From assembly GCA_964598225.1 (NCBI GenBank), contig CAZRBG010000017.1, forward strand, positions 22,095 to 86,094: a stretch of DNA of 64,000 bases, read 5' to 3'. Positions 18,281 through 27,177 of this stretch are shown one piece after another (position 1 is the first letter of the stretch; every line of letters starts with the position of its first letter). Below the pieces are notes generated by a model. That model was not told where the DNA came from and made no database searches. It saw only the letters and a list, made by a program, of their open reading frames with translations. Source of the DNA: SG8-4 sp964598225 (GTDB taxonomy: Bacteria; Planctomycetota; Phycisphaerae; Sedimentisphaerales; Anaerobacaceae). Made by a program: the position numbers and the translations under genes.

Positions 18281-19207
18281 ATGAAGAAGCGGATATTGGT
18301 CACGGGAGCGACAGGATTTATCGGCAGGTCATTGTGCGGCGAACTGGCGGGCGCGGGATATGAAATCACAGCTTTAAGCCGTCGCCCCGCCAAGGCGGAG
18401 AAAATTCTCGGCACGGAGGTGAAAGTCGTTGAATGGGATGCGGCTACAGCAAAGGGATGGTCCGAGTATGCCGAAGGAGCGCTGGCGATCGTCAATCTGG
18501 CCGGGGAAAACATCGGCTCCGGCCGGTGGACCGCGAAGAAAAAACAGGCAATTGTAGACAGCAGACTCAATGCGGGCAAGGCCGTTACCGAAGCGATCAG
18601 GGCCGCCGATCAGAAGCCGGAAGTCCTGATCCAGGCATCCGGCGTCGGCTATTACGGCGACCGAGGCGATGAGCTGCTGGACGAAGATTCCACGAACGGA
18701 AGCGGATTTCTTGCAGACGTCGCCCGGCAGTGGGAGCAGTCTGTCAGCGAAGCAGAGTCTCTCGGCGTCAGGCTCGCAATCGTCAGGTTCGGTGTCGTGC
18801 TGGGGCCGGACGGCGGCGTCATGGAGCGTCTGATACCGCCTTTCCGCTTCTTTCTCGGAGGCCACCCGGGCTCGGGCAAACAATGGCTGCCCTGGGTCCA
18901 CATCGACGACGTTGCCGGCATTGTGCAGTTCCTTTTCGAGAACACGGACTGCAAAGGGCCTTTTAACGTGACGGTTCCCGAACCTACCCGGTCGAAGGAT
19001 TTCTACGATGCCCTGGGCAAGTCAATGCACCGTCCAGCCGTCTTTCCGATGCCCGCCTTCGCATTGAAGCTGGCGCTGGGCGAGATGGCGAAAGAAATGC
19101 TGCTGCCGAGTACGAAGGCTCTGCCCAAGAAGCTGGTCGAAGCCGGTTACGAATTCAAGTTCATCAATCCCGCAGCCGCATTCGACGACATTCTCAGGCA
19201 TGGTTGA
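18281..19207 (+). CDS. TIGR01777-type NAD(P)-dependent epimerase (SDR39U1/YfcH-like)
   Basis: Starts at the ATG at 18281, eight bases or less after GAGAAGGA. The Rossmann motif ILVTGATGFIGRSLC opens the protein, followed by IVNLAGENIG, the ASGVGYYGDRGDE region that carries the Tyr of this subfamily, LAIVRFGVVLGPDGG, and a C-terminal DUF1731-like segment (AFALKLALGEMAKEMLLPS). Members are atypical SDRs with unknown substrates. The gene is divergent from the isomerase gene. A GTG at 18191 is in frame but lacks support. Confidence 0.9.
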   Translation: MKKRILVTGATGFIGRSLCGELAGAGYEITALSRRPAKAEKILGTEVKVVEWDAATAKGWSEYAEGALAIVNLAGENIGSGRWTAKKKQAIVDSRLNAGKAVTEAIRAADQKPEVLIQASGVGYYGDRGDELLDEDSTNGSGFLADVARQWEQSVSEAESLGVRLAIVRFGVVLGPDGGVMERLIPPFRFFLGGHPGSGKQWLPWVHIDDVAGIVQFLFENTDCKGPFNVTVPEPTRSKDFYDALGKSMHRPAVFPMPAFALKLALGEMAKEMLLPSTKALPKKLVEAGYEFKFINPAAAFDDILRHG

Positions 19208-19297
19208 AGTTAGATCGGAAGTTGCTTTTCACCGGCCGATTCGGTAAGCTACAAAGGGCGGACAATAACGCCCCTTAGATCAAAATAATCACGAACG

Positions 19298-19843
19298 ATG
19301 AGAGAGATCCGGGTAAGTGACAAAAATATATCGATACGCCCCGCGACAGAGAGTGATGCCGAGATTCTGGCGGACCTGGGGGCTTGGACGTTCTCCGATA
19401 CATATTCGAGCATACTGCCGGCAGAGGACATCGAGGATTACCTTGGCAAAGCTTTCAGCGTCGAGCAGATGCTCCGCGACATAGCGGATCCGCAGGTCCT
19501 TCTGTTTCTCGGTTCGGTTTCAAATACCGTCTGCTCGTACATCAAGCTTCAGCCCACGCCGACACGAGAGGTCATTGCCGGAAACAAGCCGATCGAACTG
19601 TTACGTCTGTATCTACTTCCTCGATGGAAAGGTATGGGAATCGGCAGTGCTTTGATGGATGTTGGTCTCAGTGCGGCCCGTGACGAATCGCACGATACCT
19701 GTTGGCTGAAAGTCTGGAAAGGAAATCAAAGAGCGATAGAATTCTACAGGCATAGGGGATTCTCGCAGGTAGGCAGCGAACAATACCCGGTTGGGAGCAC
19801 ATCCAGAAAGGTCATTTTGATGGCTTGCGCGCTGAAGCAGTAA
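19298..19843 (+). CDS. GNAT-family N-acetyltransferase
   Basis: 181 residues. The GNAT core is recognisable: ISIRPATESDAEILADL at the start, the acetyl-CoA pyrophosphate loop LLPRWKGMGIGSALMDVGLSA (about 108-128), and CWLKVWKGNQRAIEFYRHRGF, the usual motif B. The acceptor may be an amino group of a protein or small molecule, not determinable here. It stands alone on the plus strand between the epimerase gene and mraZ. Confidence 0.85.
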   Translation: MREIRVSDKNISIRPATESDAEILADLGAWTFSDTYSSILPAEDIEDYLGKAFSVEQMLRDIADPQVLLFLGSVSNTVCSYIKLQPTPTREVIAGNKPIELLRLYLLPRWKGMGIGSALMDVGLSAARDESHDTCWLKVWKGNQRAIEFYRHRGFSQVGSEQYPVGSTSRKVILMACALKQ

Positions 19844-20039
19844 GCGGGCGTGACTTTGTCTGAATCCCGCAAAAATCTAAGGCGGGTGGTTCTTTTCACA
19901 GCCCCGCTCCAAAAAAGATTTATGCCGCCTTCAAGCGATCTTGATTCCCTAAGCTTCTGTTCCGAAAGCAATTAGCTTCTCCAGGCCACCGTCCTATAAT
20001 AGAATTTTCATTAAAATGGGAAAAAAGTGCAGCAAATTG

Positions 20040-20067
20040 TTGACGAGGTGGGAGGAAGTGGTACAAT
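20040..20067 (+). promoter_or_regulatory. mraZ promoter, sigma-70 type
   Basis: TTGACG (20040-20045), a 16-base spacer, and TACAAT (20062-20067). Transcription would start about 20074, roughly 30 bases before the mraZ ATG. It is the only good promoter I see for the following cell-division cluster. Confidence 0.75.
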
Positions 20068-20094
20068 TTCCCACCTTGATTGAGTTCAGTGGGG
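20047..20094. promoter_or_regulatory. Putative MraZ operator (GTGGG boxes)
   Basis: MraZ of E. coli binds repeated GTGGG[A/T] boxes with 10-bp phasing in its own promoter. Here GTGGGA (20048-20053) and GTGGTA (20058-20063) are exactly 10 bp apart between the -35 and -10 elements, TCCCAC (20069-20074) is an inverted box, and GTGGGG lies at 20089-20094. GGTGGGA and TCCCACC also form a 7-bp dyad. Autorepression of the cluster by MraZ is inferred. Confidence 0.6.
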
Positions 20095-20102
20095 CTTAGG
20101 CC

Positions 20103-20576
20103 ATGCTTTTATTAACAGGCGAATATCAGCACGTGGTAGACAGCAAGGGCCGAGTCCTTATCTCAAACAAGCTCAGGAGCCAGATCGACGCCGAGGAGCA
20201 CGGCAGCAACTTCTACCTCGTCCTCGGCTCGAACGGCATACTTTGCTTGTATCCTGAGAAGTACTTTGAGCAGATTGCCCTTGCCATGGCGCCGGGCGTT
20301 GCAGCGCCGGACGAAGCCGTGGCTTTCGAGCGAATCAGCTTCGCCCTTGCCAGCAAAGTCGAACTGGACAGCCAGGGCAGACTGTTGTTGAACGAAAAAT
20401 TGCGAAAAAGAGCCGGTTTGAAAGACCAGATTACGCTTGCAGGCGTCCGGGACCACATCGAATTGTGGAACACCGAAAGCTGGGAGCAGTACGTTTCGGA
20501 CAACATGGCTCAATACCAGAAACAGATGTCGCAGGCACGGCAGGTCGTCCTGCAGAAGCAAAATGACCAACTCTGA
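20103..20576 (+). CDS. mraZ: Transcriptional regulator MraZ
   Basis: 157 residues with the two AbrB-like half-domains of MraZ: DSKGRVLISNKLRSQI near residue 14 and DSQGRLLLNEKLRKRAGL near 93, each with the conserved D-x-x-G-R. It is a DNA-binding repressor/regulator that classically opens the dcw cluster, and rsmH follows here as expected. The ATG at 20103 follows a weak ribosome site. The C-terminal helix is slightly longer than in E. coli. Confidence 0.95.
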   Translation: MLLLTGEYQHVVDSKGRVLISNKLRSQIDAEEHGSNFYLVLGSNGILCLYPEKYFEQIALAMAPGVAAPDEAVAFERISFALASKVELDSQGRLLLNEKLRKRAGLKDQITLAGVRDHIELWNTESWEQYVSDNMAQYQKQMSQARQVVLQKQNDQL

Positions 20577-20595
20577 CCTTTGGAGACAAGACTAA

Positions 20596-20808
20596 ATGAT
20601 TGGAACGGATTCGAACCATTGTCGGATTGTAGCTGAAAGTCTCTCCGGGCGGCGGAAGACGGATGAAAAAACTCTCGCGTCGCTGGCGGTCCTCGATGAG
20701 AGGCTACAGAAATTGAAGAAACTCGGAGGCGCCTTTTCCGACCTCGCCTTCTCCGAAGACGTCGAGAATGTCCGAAGAGCCGGGTACGCAGTATCAATCG
20801 GAAGATAG
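20596..20808 (+). CDS. Small unknown protein between mraZ and rsmH
   Basis: 70 residues, charged, predicted helical (TLASLAVLDERLQKLKKLGGAF). The ATG at 20596 lies nine bases after GGAGA, and the gene begins 19 bp after mraZ, so it is likely translated in the same operon. I recognise no family. It might be a small cluster-specific protein, or an unproductive frame. Confidence 0.5.
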   Translation: MIGTDSNHCRIVAESLSGRRKTDEKTLASLAVLDERLQKLKKLGGAFSDLAFSEDVENVRRAGYAVSIGR

Positions 20809-20888
20809 GCGGTTTGCCGTGCCTATTTGAATGCAGCTCGGCCGGTGTAGACGGCCCGAGCTACTGTAAAAACGCAACAGTCATAACA

Positions 20889-20906
20889 GGAGTTTTGCAA
20901 AACTCC
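20889..20906. repeat. 18-bp perfect palindrome, copy 1
   Basis: GGAGTTTTGCAAAACTCC is a perfect palindrome preceded by GTCATAACA. The same palindrome, with nearly identical left flank (GTCGTAACA), occurs at 21860-21877. It sits 31 bp before the rsmH start, so it may form a hairpin in the leader or be a DNA-binding site. Confidence 0.85.
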
Positions 20907-20936
20907 GTTCAATAAGAGATACAATATACGAGACAA

Positions 20937-21842
20937 GTGGATGGTCCGGCAGTAGAGCATATTCCGGTACTTGCCGATACGTTGGCTGAGCAGATAAGCT
21001 TGCCACCGGATGGCGTGATGGTCGACGCGACCATAGGACATGGAGGTCACAGTCTTCTGTTCGGCAAAGCTCTGGGCCCTGAGGCGGTTATCGTTGGTTT
21101 TGACGTTGATAACGATGCTGTCCGAAGGGCCCGGAGCAATTTAGAGGGACTCGCCTGCAAGACCGTCCTTCTCAATTCTAATTTCAGTCAAATCTCCGAC
21201 AAACTTCACAAATTATCTCTAGATAAGGTCGATTTAATCCTTGCCGATCTTGGCGTCAGTTCGCCTCAGTTAGCCGATCCGAGTTTCGGCCTTAGTTTCC
21301 AGTCAAATATGCCGCTCGATATGAGAATTGATAAAAGATTGAAGCGTACTGCTGCCGATATAGTGAATGAAGAAAATGAAAAGACTCTGGCCGATCTGAT
21401 TTACAGGTTCGGACAGGACAGGGCGTCACGGAGGATCGCTCGCTTTATCGTGCGCCAGCGCAGGATCGAGCCGATCACTACGACGGCCCAACTGGGGCAA
21501 GTAGTCTGTAAGGCGCTGGCGAGAAAAAAGCCGGGGCGAAAAAGAAGGATACATCCGGCGACCAGAACCTTCCAGGCGCTTAGAATTGCAGTCAATAACG
21601 AGTTGGAAAACCTGAAGCAACTGCTCGTTTCGGCACCGGGGCTGCTGAAGAGAAACGGTTATATCGCTGTTATCAGCTTTCACAGCCTCGAAGACAGACT
21701 GGTAAAAAACGATTTCAAAGAAAATGCCGTCAACGGCGTCTACGAAATTCTGACGAAAAAGCCGATTGTACCGACCAGAGAACAAGTCAAAGAGAATCGG
21801 CGGGCAAGAAGCGCAAAATTAAGGATAGCCCGAAAAAGATAA
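20937..21842 (+). CDS. rsmH: 16S rRNA (cytosine(1402)-N4)-methyltransferase RsmH
   Basis: 301 residues. It methylates N4 of C1402 of 16S rRNA using SAM. Seen: EHIPVLADTLAEQI at the start, the SAM motif MVDATIGHGGHS, LILADLGVSSPQLADPSFG, DMRIDKRLKRTAADIVNE, TRTFQALRIAVNNEL and SFHSLEDRLVKNDF. These are the standard blocks of MraW/RsmH. The start is the GTG at 20937. It is the second conserved gene of the dcw cluster. Confidence 0.96.
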   Translation: MDGPAVEHIPVLADTLAEQISLPPDGVMVDATIGHGGHSLLFGKALGPEAVIVGFDVDNDAVRRARSNLEGLACKTVLLNSNFSQISDKLHKLSLDKVDLILADLGVSSPQLADPSFGLSFQSNMPLDMRIDKRLKRTAADIVNEENEKTLADLIYRFGQDRASRRIARFIVRQRRIEPITTTAQLGQVVCKALARKKPGRKRRIHPATRTFQALRIAVNNELENLKQLLVSAPGLLKRNGYIAVISFHSLEDRLVKNDFKENAVNGVYEILTKKPIVPTREQVKENRRARSAKLRIARKR

Positions 21843-21859
21843 AAAAATCGTCGTAACAG

Positions 21860-21877
21860 GAGTTTTGCAAAACTCCA
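21860..21877. repeat. 18-bp perfect palindrome, copy 2
   Basis: Same GGAGTTTTGCAAAACTCC as at 20889, located 18 bp after the rsmH stop and 39 bp before the next gene's ATG. The two copies flank rsmH. Confidence 0.85.
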
Positions 21878-21915
21878 ATCGTAACTTAAATATAGCAAGC
21901 AAGTGGAGTGCGTTT

Positions 21916-22899
21916 ATGACTTCGGATGCAAAGATTGGATTGTTGCTGGGTCTGGTTTTCATATTTGTTATCGCTTTTGTGATCAACGGGCTGCCCTCCT
22001 TCCGGGCCGCCACGAATAACAACAGCGAGCTTACTACGAACATGGTCAGTTCGCAGAATGAGTCGCTGGGCCTGGGAACCGATGAGCGTAAAAGCCAGGA
22101 AGGAATTGACTGGACCGGCAAGCCCGTTGAAGAGCCGCTGGAAGAGGTCGCGGTCCAACAGGAAGACACCGAAGACATTCGTTTCGAGATGCGGATCCCC
22201 GACGACATCGCCGTGGTGGAGAACATCTCACACGAATTGACCCCGGAAGTGGTCCAGCATACCCTTGCCGAAGCCGCCGGTCCGCTCGACCGGGACCCGC
22301 CCGACACCGAAGCAACCAAGTCGGAATCGACCGAAACAATATCGATTGAGTTGCCTGTCCCAGAAAAAACGCCCACGCGCGAAAACCCCACAGGCCCCGA
22401 ATGGAACACGCCGAAGGTGTATACTATCTCCGACGGCGACACGTTGGCTACGATAGCCAAAAAGTTCTACGGCCCGGAACAAGGCAATAGGATCGCCAAT
22501 AACCTGAAGATATTCGAGGCCAACCGAAAAATAATCGAGTCTCCGGACAAACTTGAAATCGGCCAGAAAATCGTCATACCCCCGCTGGACAAAGCTGAAC
22601 CGAGACCGAAGAAGAGTAAATCCAAACCGGAGAGCACGCTCGCCGATTCGTTATTCGAAGAGGTAAAGTCAATCGGCAGAAAACTGCTGCCTTCCGGCGA
22701 TAAGCCCGCAGAGAAACCAAAGCCAAAACAGACCAGAAAATACGTCGTGAAGGACGGCGACTACCTGTGGAAAGTAGCCGAAAGAGAACTCGGAGACCCG
22801 ATGCGTTATAAGGATATAGTTAAGCTGAACCCCGACGTTCTTAAAGATGAAAACACCACGCTTAAGATCGGAACGAGTTTGAAGCTGCCGGCTAAATAA
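21916..22899 (+). CDS. Membrane-anchored protein with two LysM domains
   Basis: About 327 residues from the ATG at 21916 (GTGGAG lies eight bases upstream). A single N-terminal membrane helix (IGLLLGLVFIFVIAFVIN) leads to a Glu/Thr/Pro-rich stretch, then LysM 1 (VYTISDGDTLATIAKKFYG... LEIGQKIVIPP) and LysM 2 at the C-terminus (YVVKDGDYLWKVAERELGD... LKIGTSLKLP). LysM domains bind peptidoglycan, so the protein probably spans from the inner membrane to the wall. Its place between rsmH and ftsL suggests a role in division or wall assembly. Confidence 0.88.
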   Translation: MTSDAKIGLLLGLVFIFVIAFVINGLPSFRAATNNNSELTTNMVSSQNESLGLGTDERKSQEGIDWTGKPVEEPLEEVAVQQEDTEDIRFEMRIPDDIAVVENISHELTPEVVQHTLAEAAGPLDRDPPDTEATKSESTETISIELPVPEKTPTRENPTGPEWNTPKVYTISDGDTLATIAKKFYGPEQGNRIANNLKIFEANRKIIESPDKLEIGQKIVIPPLDKAEPRPKKSKSKPESTLADSLFEEVKSIGRKLLPSGDKPAEKPKPKQTRKYVVKDGDYLWKVAERELGDPMRYKDIVKLNPDVLKDENTTLKIGTSLKLPAK

Positions 22900-22918
22900 A
22901 TCGAGTGAAGCACGTGTA

Positions 22919-23152
22919 ATGTCCCAGTTTCGTTTTGTTCTTATTGTCTTTTATTTCACAGCGGTTCTGATATTTGCCGTTTATTTGCGTGGCGCCAACA
23001 ATCGGGTCTTTTATAAGCTCTCTGAATACAATGCTCAGCAGCGCCAGTTGAAACAGGAACTCGGCCAGAGACAGTTGCTGCTCGAGAGTCTGATAAATCC
23101 TGCCGCCCTGACGAAACGCCTTAATGAGCTTGAAGCAGAAACCGAAGAATGA
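22919..23152 (+). CDS. FtsL-like small division protein
   Basis: 77 residues: a single membrane helix (FVLIVFYFTAVLIFAVYL) and a coiled-coil tail (YNAQQRQLKQELGQRQLLLESL). This layout and its location immediately before ftsI are those of FtsL; sequence conservation in FtsL is too low for more. Its last four bases overlap the start of ftsI (ATGA), implying translational coupling. Confidence 0.7.
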   Translation: MSQFRFVLIVFYFTAVLIFAVYLRGANNRVFYKLSEYNAQQRQLKQELGQRQLLLESLINPAALTKRLNELEAETEE

Positions 23153-24849
23153 GAAACGTACGACTAACCATCTTCTTTTCTTTGCTGCTGATTGTGCTGT
23201 TTCTTGGCCTGGCGGCGCGGTGTTTTTATCTCCAGTCTGTCAAGGCCGAGCATTATCTTGACGAATCTCTCAAGCAGCAGCGGGCATTCCGCAGCCGTCA
23301 GCCTCAGAGAGGCGTCATACTCGATTGCCGGGGCCGCGTGCTCGCAGCGAGTAACGGGATACAAACCATTTTTGCCGATCCGTTAGAGATAAAAGATCCC
23401 AAAGACACGTCGAACGACCTGGCCCCGATAGTTGACATGGGCGCCCACATTATCTGTCAAAAGATCCACGAGAGCAGCAGTCCCCGGTTCGCGAGGATAA
23501 AGAACACCACCGATCCCACGGAGTGCCAGGCCGCACGCCAGATTCGCGGCATAGGAACTTACTCCGACTGGCAGCGGCACTATCCGATGGGACGCCTCGT
23601 ATCGAATGTAGTCGGTTTTACCAGCGCCGATAACCGGGGTCTGGAAGGCGTCGAGCTGGAGTACGACAGTTCCCTGAGCGGCTCACCCGCACGGAATATC
23701 TTCTATGCCGACGTCCGTCGTCGCCCGATCCGTCCGAAAGAACAGGACGGCAAACTGACCGACGGCGTTGGAATCATCCTGACCATAGATTCGACTATCC
23801 AGCAGTTTGCGCGGGACGAGCTCGCGGCCCGATGTAGAGATTATGAGGCCGAGTCGGGCGTTGCGATCGTAGCCGAGCCGAGAAGCGGGGCAATTCTGGC
23901 GATGGTCTCGCTGCCCGATTTCCATCCTTCCAATATTTCTAACACCGATCCGAACAACTTCCGCAGCCGGGCGATCACGGATTTCTTTGAGCCGGGCAGC
24001 ATCCTGAAGCCGATTGTCGCCTCGATAGCTCTCGACGCCGGCGTTGTGAACACTACAGAGAAAATATTTTGCGAACACGGAAGCTACAGCGGGACATACA
24101 ACGGCAAAAGCTTTGGCCGGATCGGAGAATACAAGCAGGGCTTCGGCGATCTGACCGTCCGAGAGATTCTGATCAACTCGAGCAACATCGGAATGGCCAA
24201 GATCGGTCAGCGACTCGGAAAGAACAGACTTTACGAGGGATTACGACTCTTGGGTTTCGGCCAAGAAACAGGTATCGAACTGCCGGGCGAAGTTACCGGC
24301 ACGCTCAGAACTCCGGACAAGTGGAACGCTTACAGTGTTACCCGCATACCATTCGGCCAGGAAATCTGCGTCACGGCAATCCAGTTGATCCGGGCGTATT
24401 GCATACTCGCCAGCGGCGGGCGGCTGGTTCATCCTTTCCTTGTCAGAGCTGTTGTCGATAACGATGGAAAAGTCAATAAGCTGCAACAGCGGCCGCCCCC
24501 GGTGGGATTCCTCATCAAGAGCGACGTAGCCAGATGGGTAGTCGGCGAGGCTATGGCCAGCGTTGTTAATGAGGGAACGGGCAAGAGAGCGCAGCTCGAA
24601 AAGTGGCAGGTCTTCGGTAAGACCGGAACGGCCAACATCGCAAACAGCGACGGCACCGGCTATTCCAACCGCAGCTACGTTGCCTCGTTCATCTGCGGCG
24701 CCCCGGCCGAGGATCCGGCCGTCATCGTGCTCGTCTCGATCCGCAAGCCTAATCGTTCGCTCGGCAAAGGTTATACCGGCGGAGTCGTCTCGTCGCCGGT
24801 GGCACGCGAAATACTCAGAAAAACCCTGACGTATCTCGGAGTCGATTAA
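23149..24849 (+). CDS. ftsI: Penicillin-binding protein 2/FtsI-like peptidoglycan transpeptidase
   Basis: 566 residues. One N-terminal membrane helix (FFSLLLIVLFLGLAARCFYL), a dimerisation/PBP domain with RGVILDCRGRVLAAS, and a transpeptidase domain with all three active-site motifs: Ser284-x-x-Lys287 (PGSILKP), Ser344-x-Asn346 (INSSNIGM) and Lys491-Thr-Gly (FGKTGTANI). It cross-links septal peptidoglycan in the periplasm. No PASTA domain is present. It is coupled to the ftsL-like gene upstream and overlaps the glycosyltransferase gene by one base downstream. Confidence 0.94.
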   Translation: MRNVRLTIFFSLLLIVLFLGLAARCFYLQSVKAEHYLDESLKQQRAFRSRQPQRGVILDCRGRVLAASNGIQTIFADPLEIKDPKDTSNDLAPIVDMGAHIICQKIHESSSPRFARIKNTTDPTECQAARQIRGIGTYSDWQRHYPMGRLVSNVVGFTSADNRGLEGVELEYDSSLSGSPARNIFYADVRRRPIRPKEQDGKLTDGVGIILTIDSTIQQFARDELAARCRDYEAESGVAIVAEPRSGAILAMVSLPDFHPSNISNTDPNNFRSRAITDFFEPGSILKPIVASIALDAGVVNTTEKIFCEHGSYSGTYNGKSFGRIGEYKQGFGDLTVREILINSSNIGMAKIGQRLGKNRLYEGLRLLGFGQETGIELPGEVTGTLRTPDKWNAYSVTRIPFGQEICVTAIQLIRAYCILASGGRLVHPFLVRAVVDNDGKVNKLQQRPPPVGFLIKSDVARWVVGEAMASVVNEGTGKRAQLEKWQVFGKTGTANIANSDGTGYSNRSYVASFICGAPAEDPAVIVLVSIRKPNRSLGKGYTGGVVSSPVAREILRKTLTYLGVD

Positions 24850-25925
24850 TGGCCAGGATAATATATGCCGTTGCCGGGGAGGGATTCGGACACAGCAGCC
24901 GATCGCACCTGACAGGCCAGAGATTGCTCGAGTCCGGCCACGATGTTATGTTCGTAGGGTCGCGAAAGTCGCTTTTGTACCTCAAGCAGTACTTTGGCGA
25001 CAGAGTGAAAGAGGTCTTCGGGCTGTCTTTTGCCTATGAGAACCAGCGGATAGACAAATCCGAGACGCTCAAGCGGAATCTACTGAAGCTGCCGGAAGCA
25101 TACAGGCAAAACGACGAACTGTTCAAAGAGCACTTCGAGCCCTTCGAGCCGGAGCTGGTTATATCGGATTTCGAGCCTTTCAGCGCGTGGTGGGCCTGGC
25201 GAAAGGGAATCCCGTTTCTCAGCATCGATCACGAGCACATGCTGACGCTCTGCAAACTCGACCACCCCTCCAAAAACTGGTTCTCGCGGCTGACCGCAAG
25301 TGTCGTTACCGAGTGCCATTACATCGGCGCCGCCTCCTATATCATCATCAACTTCTTCAAAGCGCCGGTGAGAATCGACTCGGCCGTCCTGGCCCCGCCC
25401 ATCGTCAGGCCGGTCGTCCGAGAACTCGAACCGACCGATGGCGGACATATCCTGCTCTATTCCACTACCGGCAAGGAGCGGGACCACCTGCAGGAGATTC
25501 TCAGCCAATTTGCCGGCCAGACCTTTATCGTCTACGGCTTCGAGGAAGCTGCCGAACGCGACAACTGTACTTTCAAAAAGCGCTCCACCGAAGGCTTCCT
25601 CGCGGATCTCGCGGCCTCGCGCGGAGTCATCGCCTCGGCAGGCTTTTCGCTGTTGAGCGAGTGCCTGCACCTGAAAAAGAGGACGCTCCTGCTGCCGGTG
25701 GCCGGCCAGTACGAGCAGATAATCAACGCCCGCTACGTCGAAAAGCTCGGCCTGGGAATTTCCTCCGAGAAACTCGACGAAACCGTCGTTGCCCGATTCC
25801 TCGACGAACTCGACAAACCCGTCCCGACCGATGAACGAATCCTCTGGCCCGACAACGAGAGATTCTTCGAAATCCTCCAAACCGAACTGAACAAACTCGA
25901 CGCACCTGTAAGCATAGAGTTGTAA
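24849..25925 (+). CDS. TIGR00661-type glycosyltransferase (GT28-like)
   Basis: 358 residues of GT-B fold. N-terminal IIYAVAGEGFGHSSRSHLT and C-terminal STEGFLADLAASRGVIASAGFSLLSECLHLKKRTLLLPVAGQ-type motif with YEQIINARYVEKLGLG match the MJ1255/VC2487 family. These are MurG-like in fold, but the sugar donor and acceptor are unknown. The gene begins within the stop codon of ftsI (TAATG), where murE would be expected in a canonical dcw cluster. Confidence 0.82.
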   Translation: MARIIYAVAGEGFGHSSRSHLTGQRLLESGHDVMFVGSRKSLLYLKQYFGDRVKEVFGLSFAYENQRIDKSETLKRNLLKLPEAYRQNDELFKEHFEPFEPELVISDFEPFSAWWAWRKGIPFLSIDHEHMLTLCKLDHPSKNWFSRLTASVVTECHYIGAASYIIINFFKAPVRIDSAVLAPPIVRPVVRELEPTDGGHILLYSTTGKERDHLQEILSQFAGQTFIVYGFEEAAERDNCTFKKRSTEGFLADLAASRGVIASAGFSLLSECLHLKKRTLLLPVAGQYEQIINARYVEKLGLGISSEKLDETVVARFLDELDKPVPTDERILWPDNERFFEILQTELNKLDAPVSIEL

Positions 25926-26096
25926 CTTCCCTTGATAGTGGGTAAGGAAACGACGCCGAAACAGGATTAAGTATAGAATAACAAACTCAACCCAAATCAA
26001 CGCAACGGACCCGGACTTATACAAAAGGTATCCGGCGGCCGACGTGGTAAAATAATCAACTGGTTGCAGAAAAAACCGGGAAGGATTGGCAGACAG

Positions 26097-26648
26097 ATGT
26101 TTATTGATTACGTAACCCTGATGCTGATAAACATGGCCGGAGGACTGGTCGTTTTAGCCGCTTTTCTCTGGAAAGACATTGACAGAGAGAATAATAGATT
26201 CTGGGCTCCGGCTTTTGCTCTGCCGGGAGCGGTCGCGGCAGTCTGCGGATTTGCGATGACTTTCACCTGGCCGCTGCCCAATCCGTACAATATCGCTTTC
26301 GGCGAAACTTCGATATTGCTGGGATTCCTCTTTCTCGCTGCGGCATGGTGTATTGTCAAAGGATGGGAGCTTTTTCCACTCGGGATTTACTCCTTCTTTG
26401 CCGGGCTGGCGGGAGTGATCATCGGAGCTCGAATCATAAATCTGGGTTTGACGACCACCCCCGTGATGGCCGGCATCGGTTTCATTCTAACCGGCTCAGG
26501 AGGAATCTTCGCCGAATTAGTACTGCTGAACCGCCACAAAAAGTGGCTCAGAATCTTAGCAGCCGTTGTCCTGATAGCAGCCGCCGCTATATGGTTGCGA
26601 ACCGGATACATTGCGTACTGGGACCACCTCCAGCCAAAAGCGAATTAG
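26097..26648 (+). CDS. DUF981-family integral membrane protein
   Basis: About 183 residues, with six or so membrane segments (FIDYVTLMLINMAGGLVVLAAFL; FGETSILLGFLFLAAAWCIV; FILTGSGGIFAELVLLNR). The opening FIDYVTLMLINM is the typical start of DUF981 proteins. I place the start at the ATG at 26097; an upstream start at 26064 would add 11 basic residues. Function unknown. Confidence 0.78.
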   Translation: MFIDYVTLMLINMAGGLVVLAAFLWKDIDRENNRFWAPAFALPGAVAAVCGFAMTFTWPLPNPYNIAFGETSILLGFLFLAAAWCIVKGWELFPLGIYSFFAGLAGVIIGARIINLGLTTTPVMAGIGFILTGSGGIFAELVLLNRHKKWLRILAAVVLIAAAAIWLRTGYIAYWDHLQPKAN

Positions 26649-26880
26649 AAACTACTTGAGTGCGACACGATAGTCAGCCGGTGTGCCGTATCGCAAGTTT
26701 TGCACACCAGGCTATCTGCGAAAACCTGCATCACTTTGGTCTGCCTATTTAAGCAATATTGCACCCCGAATTAGGCATTTTCCTTATTGTGAGGTCTATG
26801 GGAAAGATTTAAAAACGTCAAATAAGTAAAAAGTAAATTGTTCGAGTATATCGGAAACATAATTTTGAAAGGATTCTATC

Positions 26881-27177
26881 ATGCAGATGCCACACGTACA
26901 AACATGCGACATGACCGATTGCGACTACAACAAACACAAACAGTGCCACGCAATGGCGATCACCGTCGGCGACCCGGATAACGCCATGTGCGACACATTC
27001 TGGCAGACCAAAGGGATAAAAGCCAAAGCGGGCGACCCGACCCAAATGGGGCACGTGGGAGCATGCCGCATGACTCCGTGCATGTACAACGACCGCCTAC
27101 AATGCGCCGCCGAGGGCATCACCGTCGGACATCAATCAGAGGACCCCATGTGTCTGACGTTCAACCCGGAAGAGTAG
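26881..27177 (+). CDS. Tandem DUF1540 cysteine-rich protein
   Basis: 98 residues made of two DUF1540-type Cys motifs: CDMTDCDYNKHKQCHAMAIT...C and CRMTPCMYNDRLQCAAEGIT...C. The spacing C-x4-C-x7-C suggests zinc or another metal as ligand. The ATG follows GAAAGGA at good distance. Its function is unknown. Its 3' end overlaps the convergent gene by 17 bases. Confidence 0.82.
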   Translation: MQMPHVQTCDMTDCDYNKHKQCHAMAITVGDPDNAMCDTFWQTKGIKAKAGDPTQMGHVGACRMTPCMYNDRLQCAAEGITVGHQSEDPMCLTFNPEE

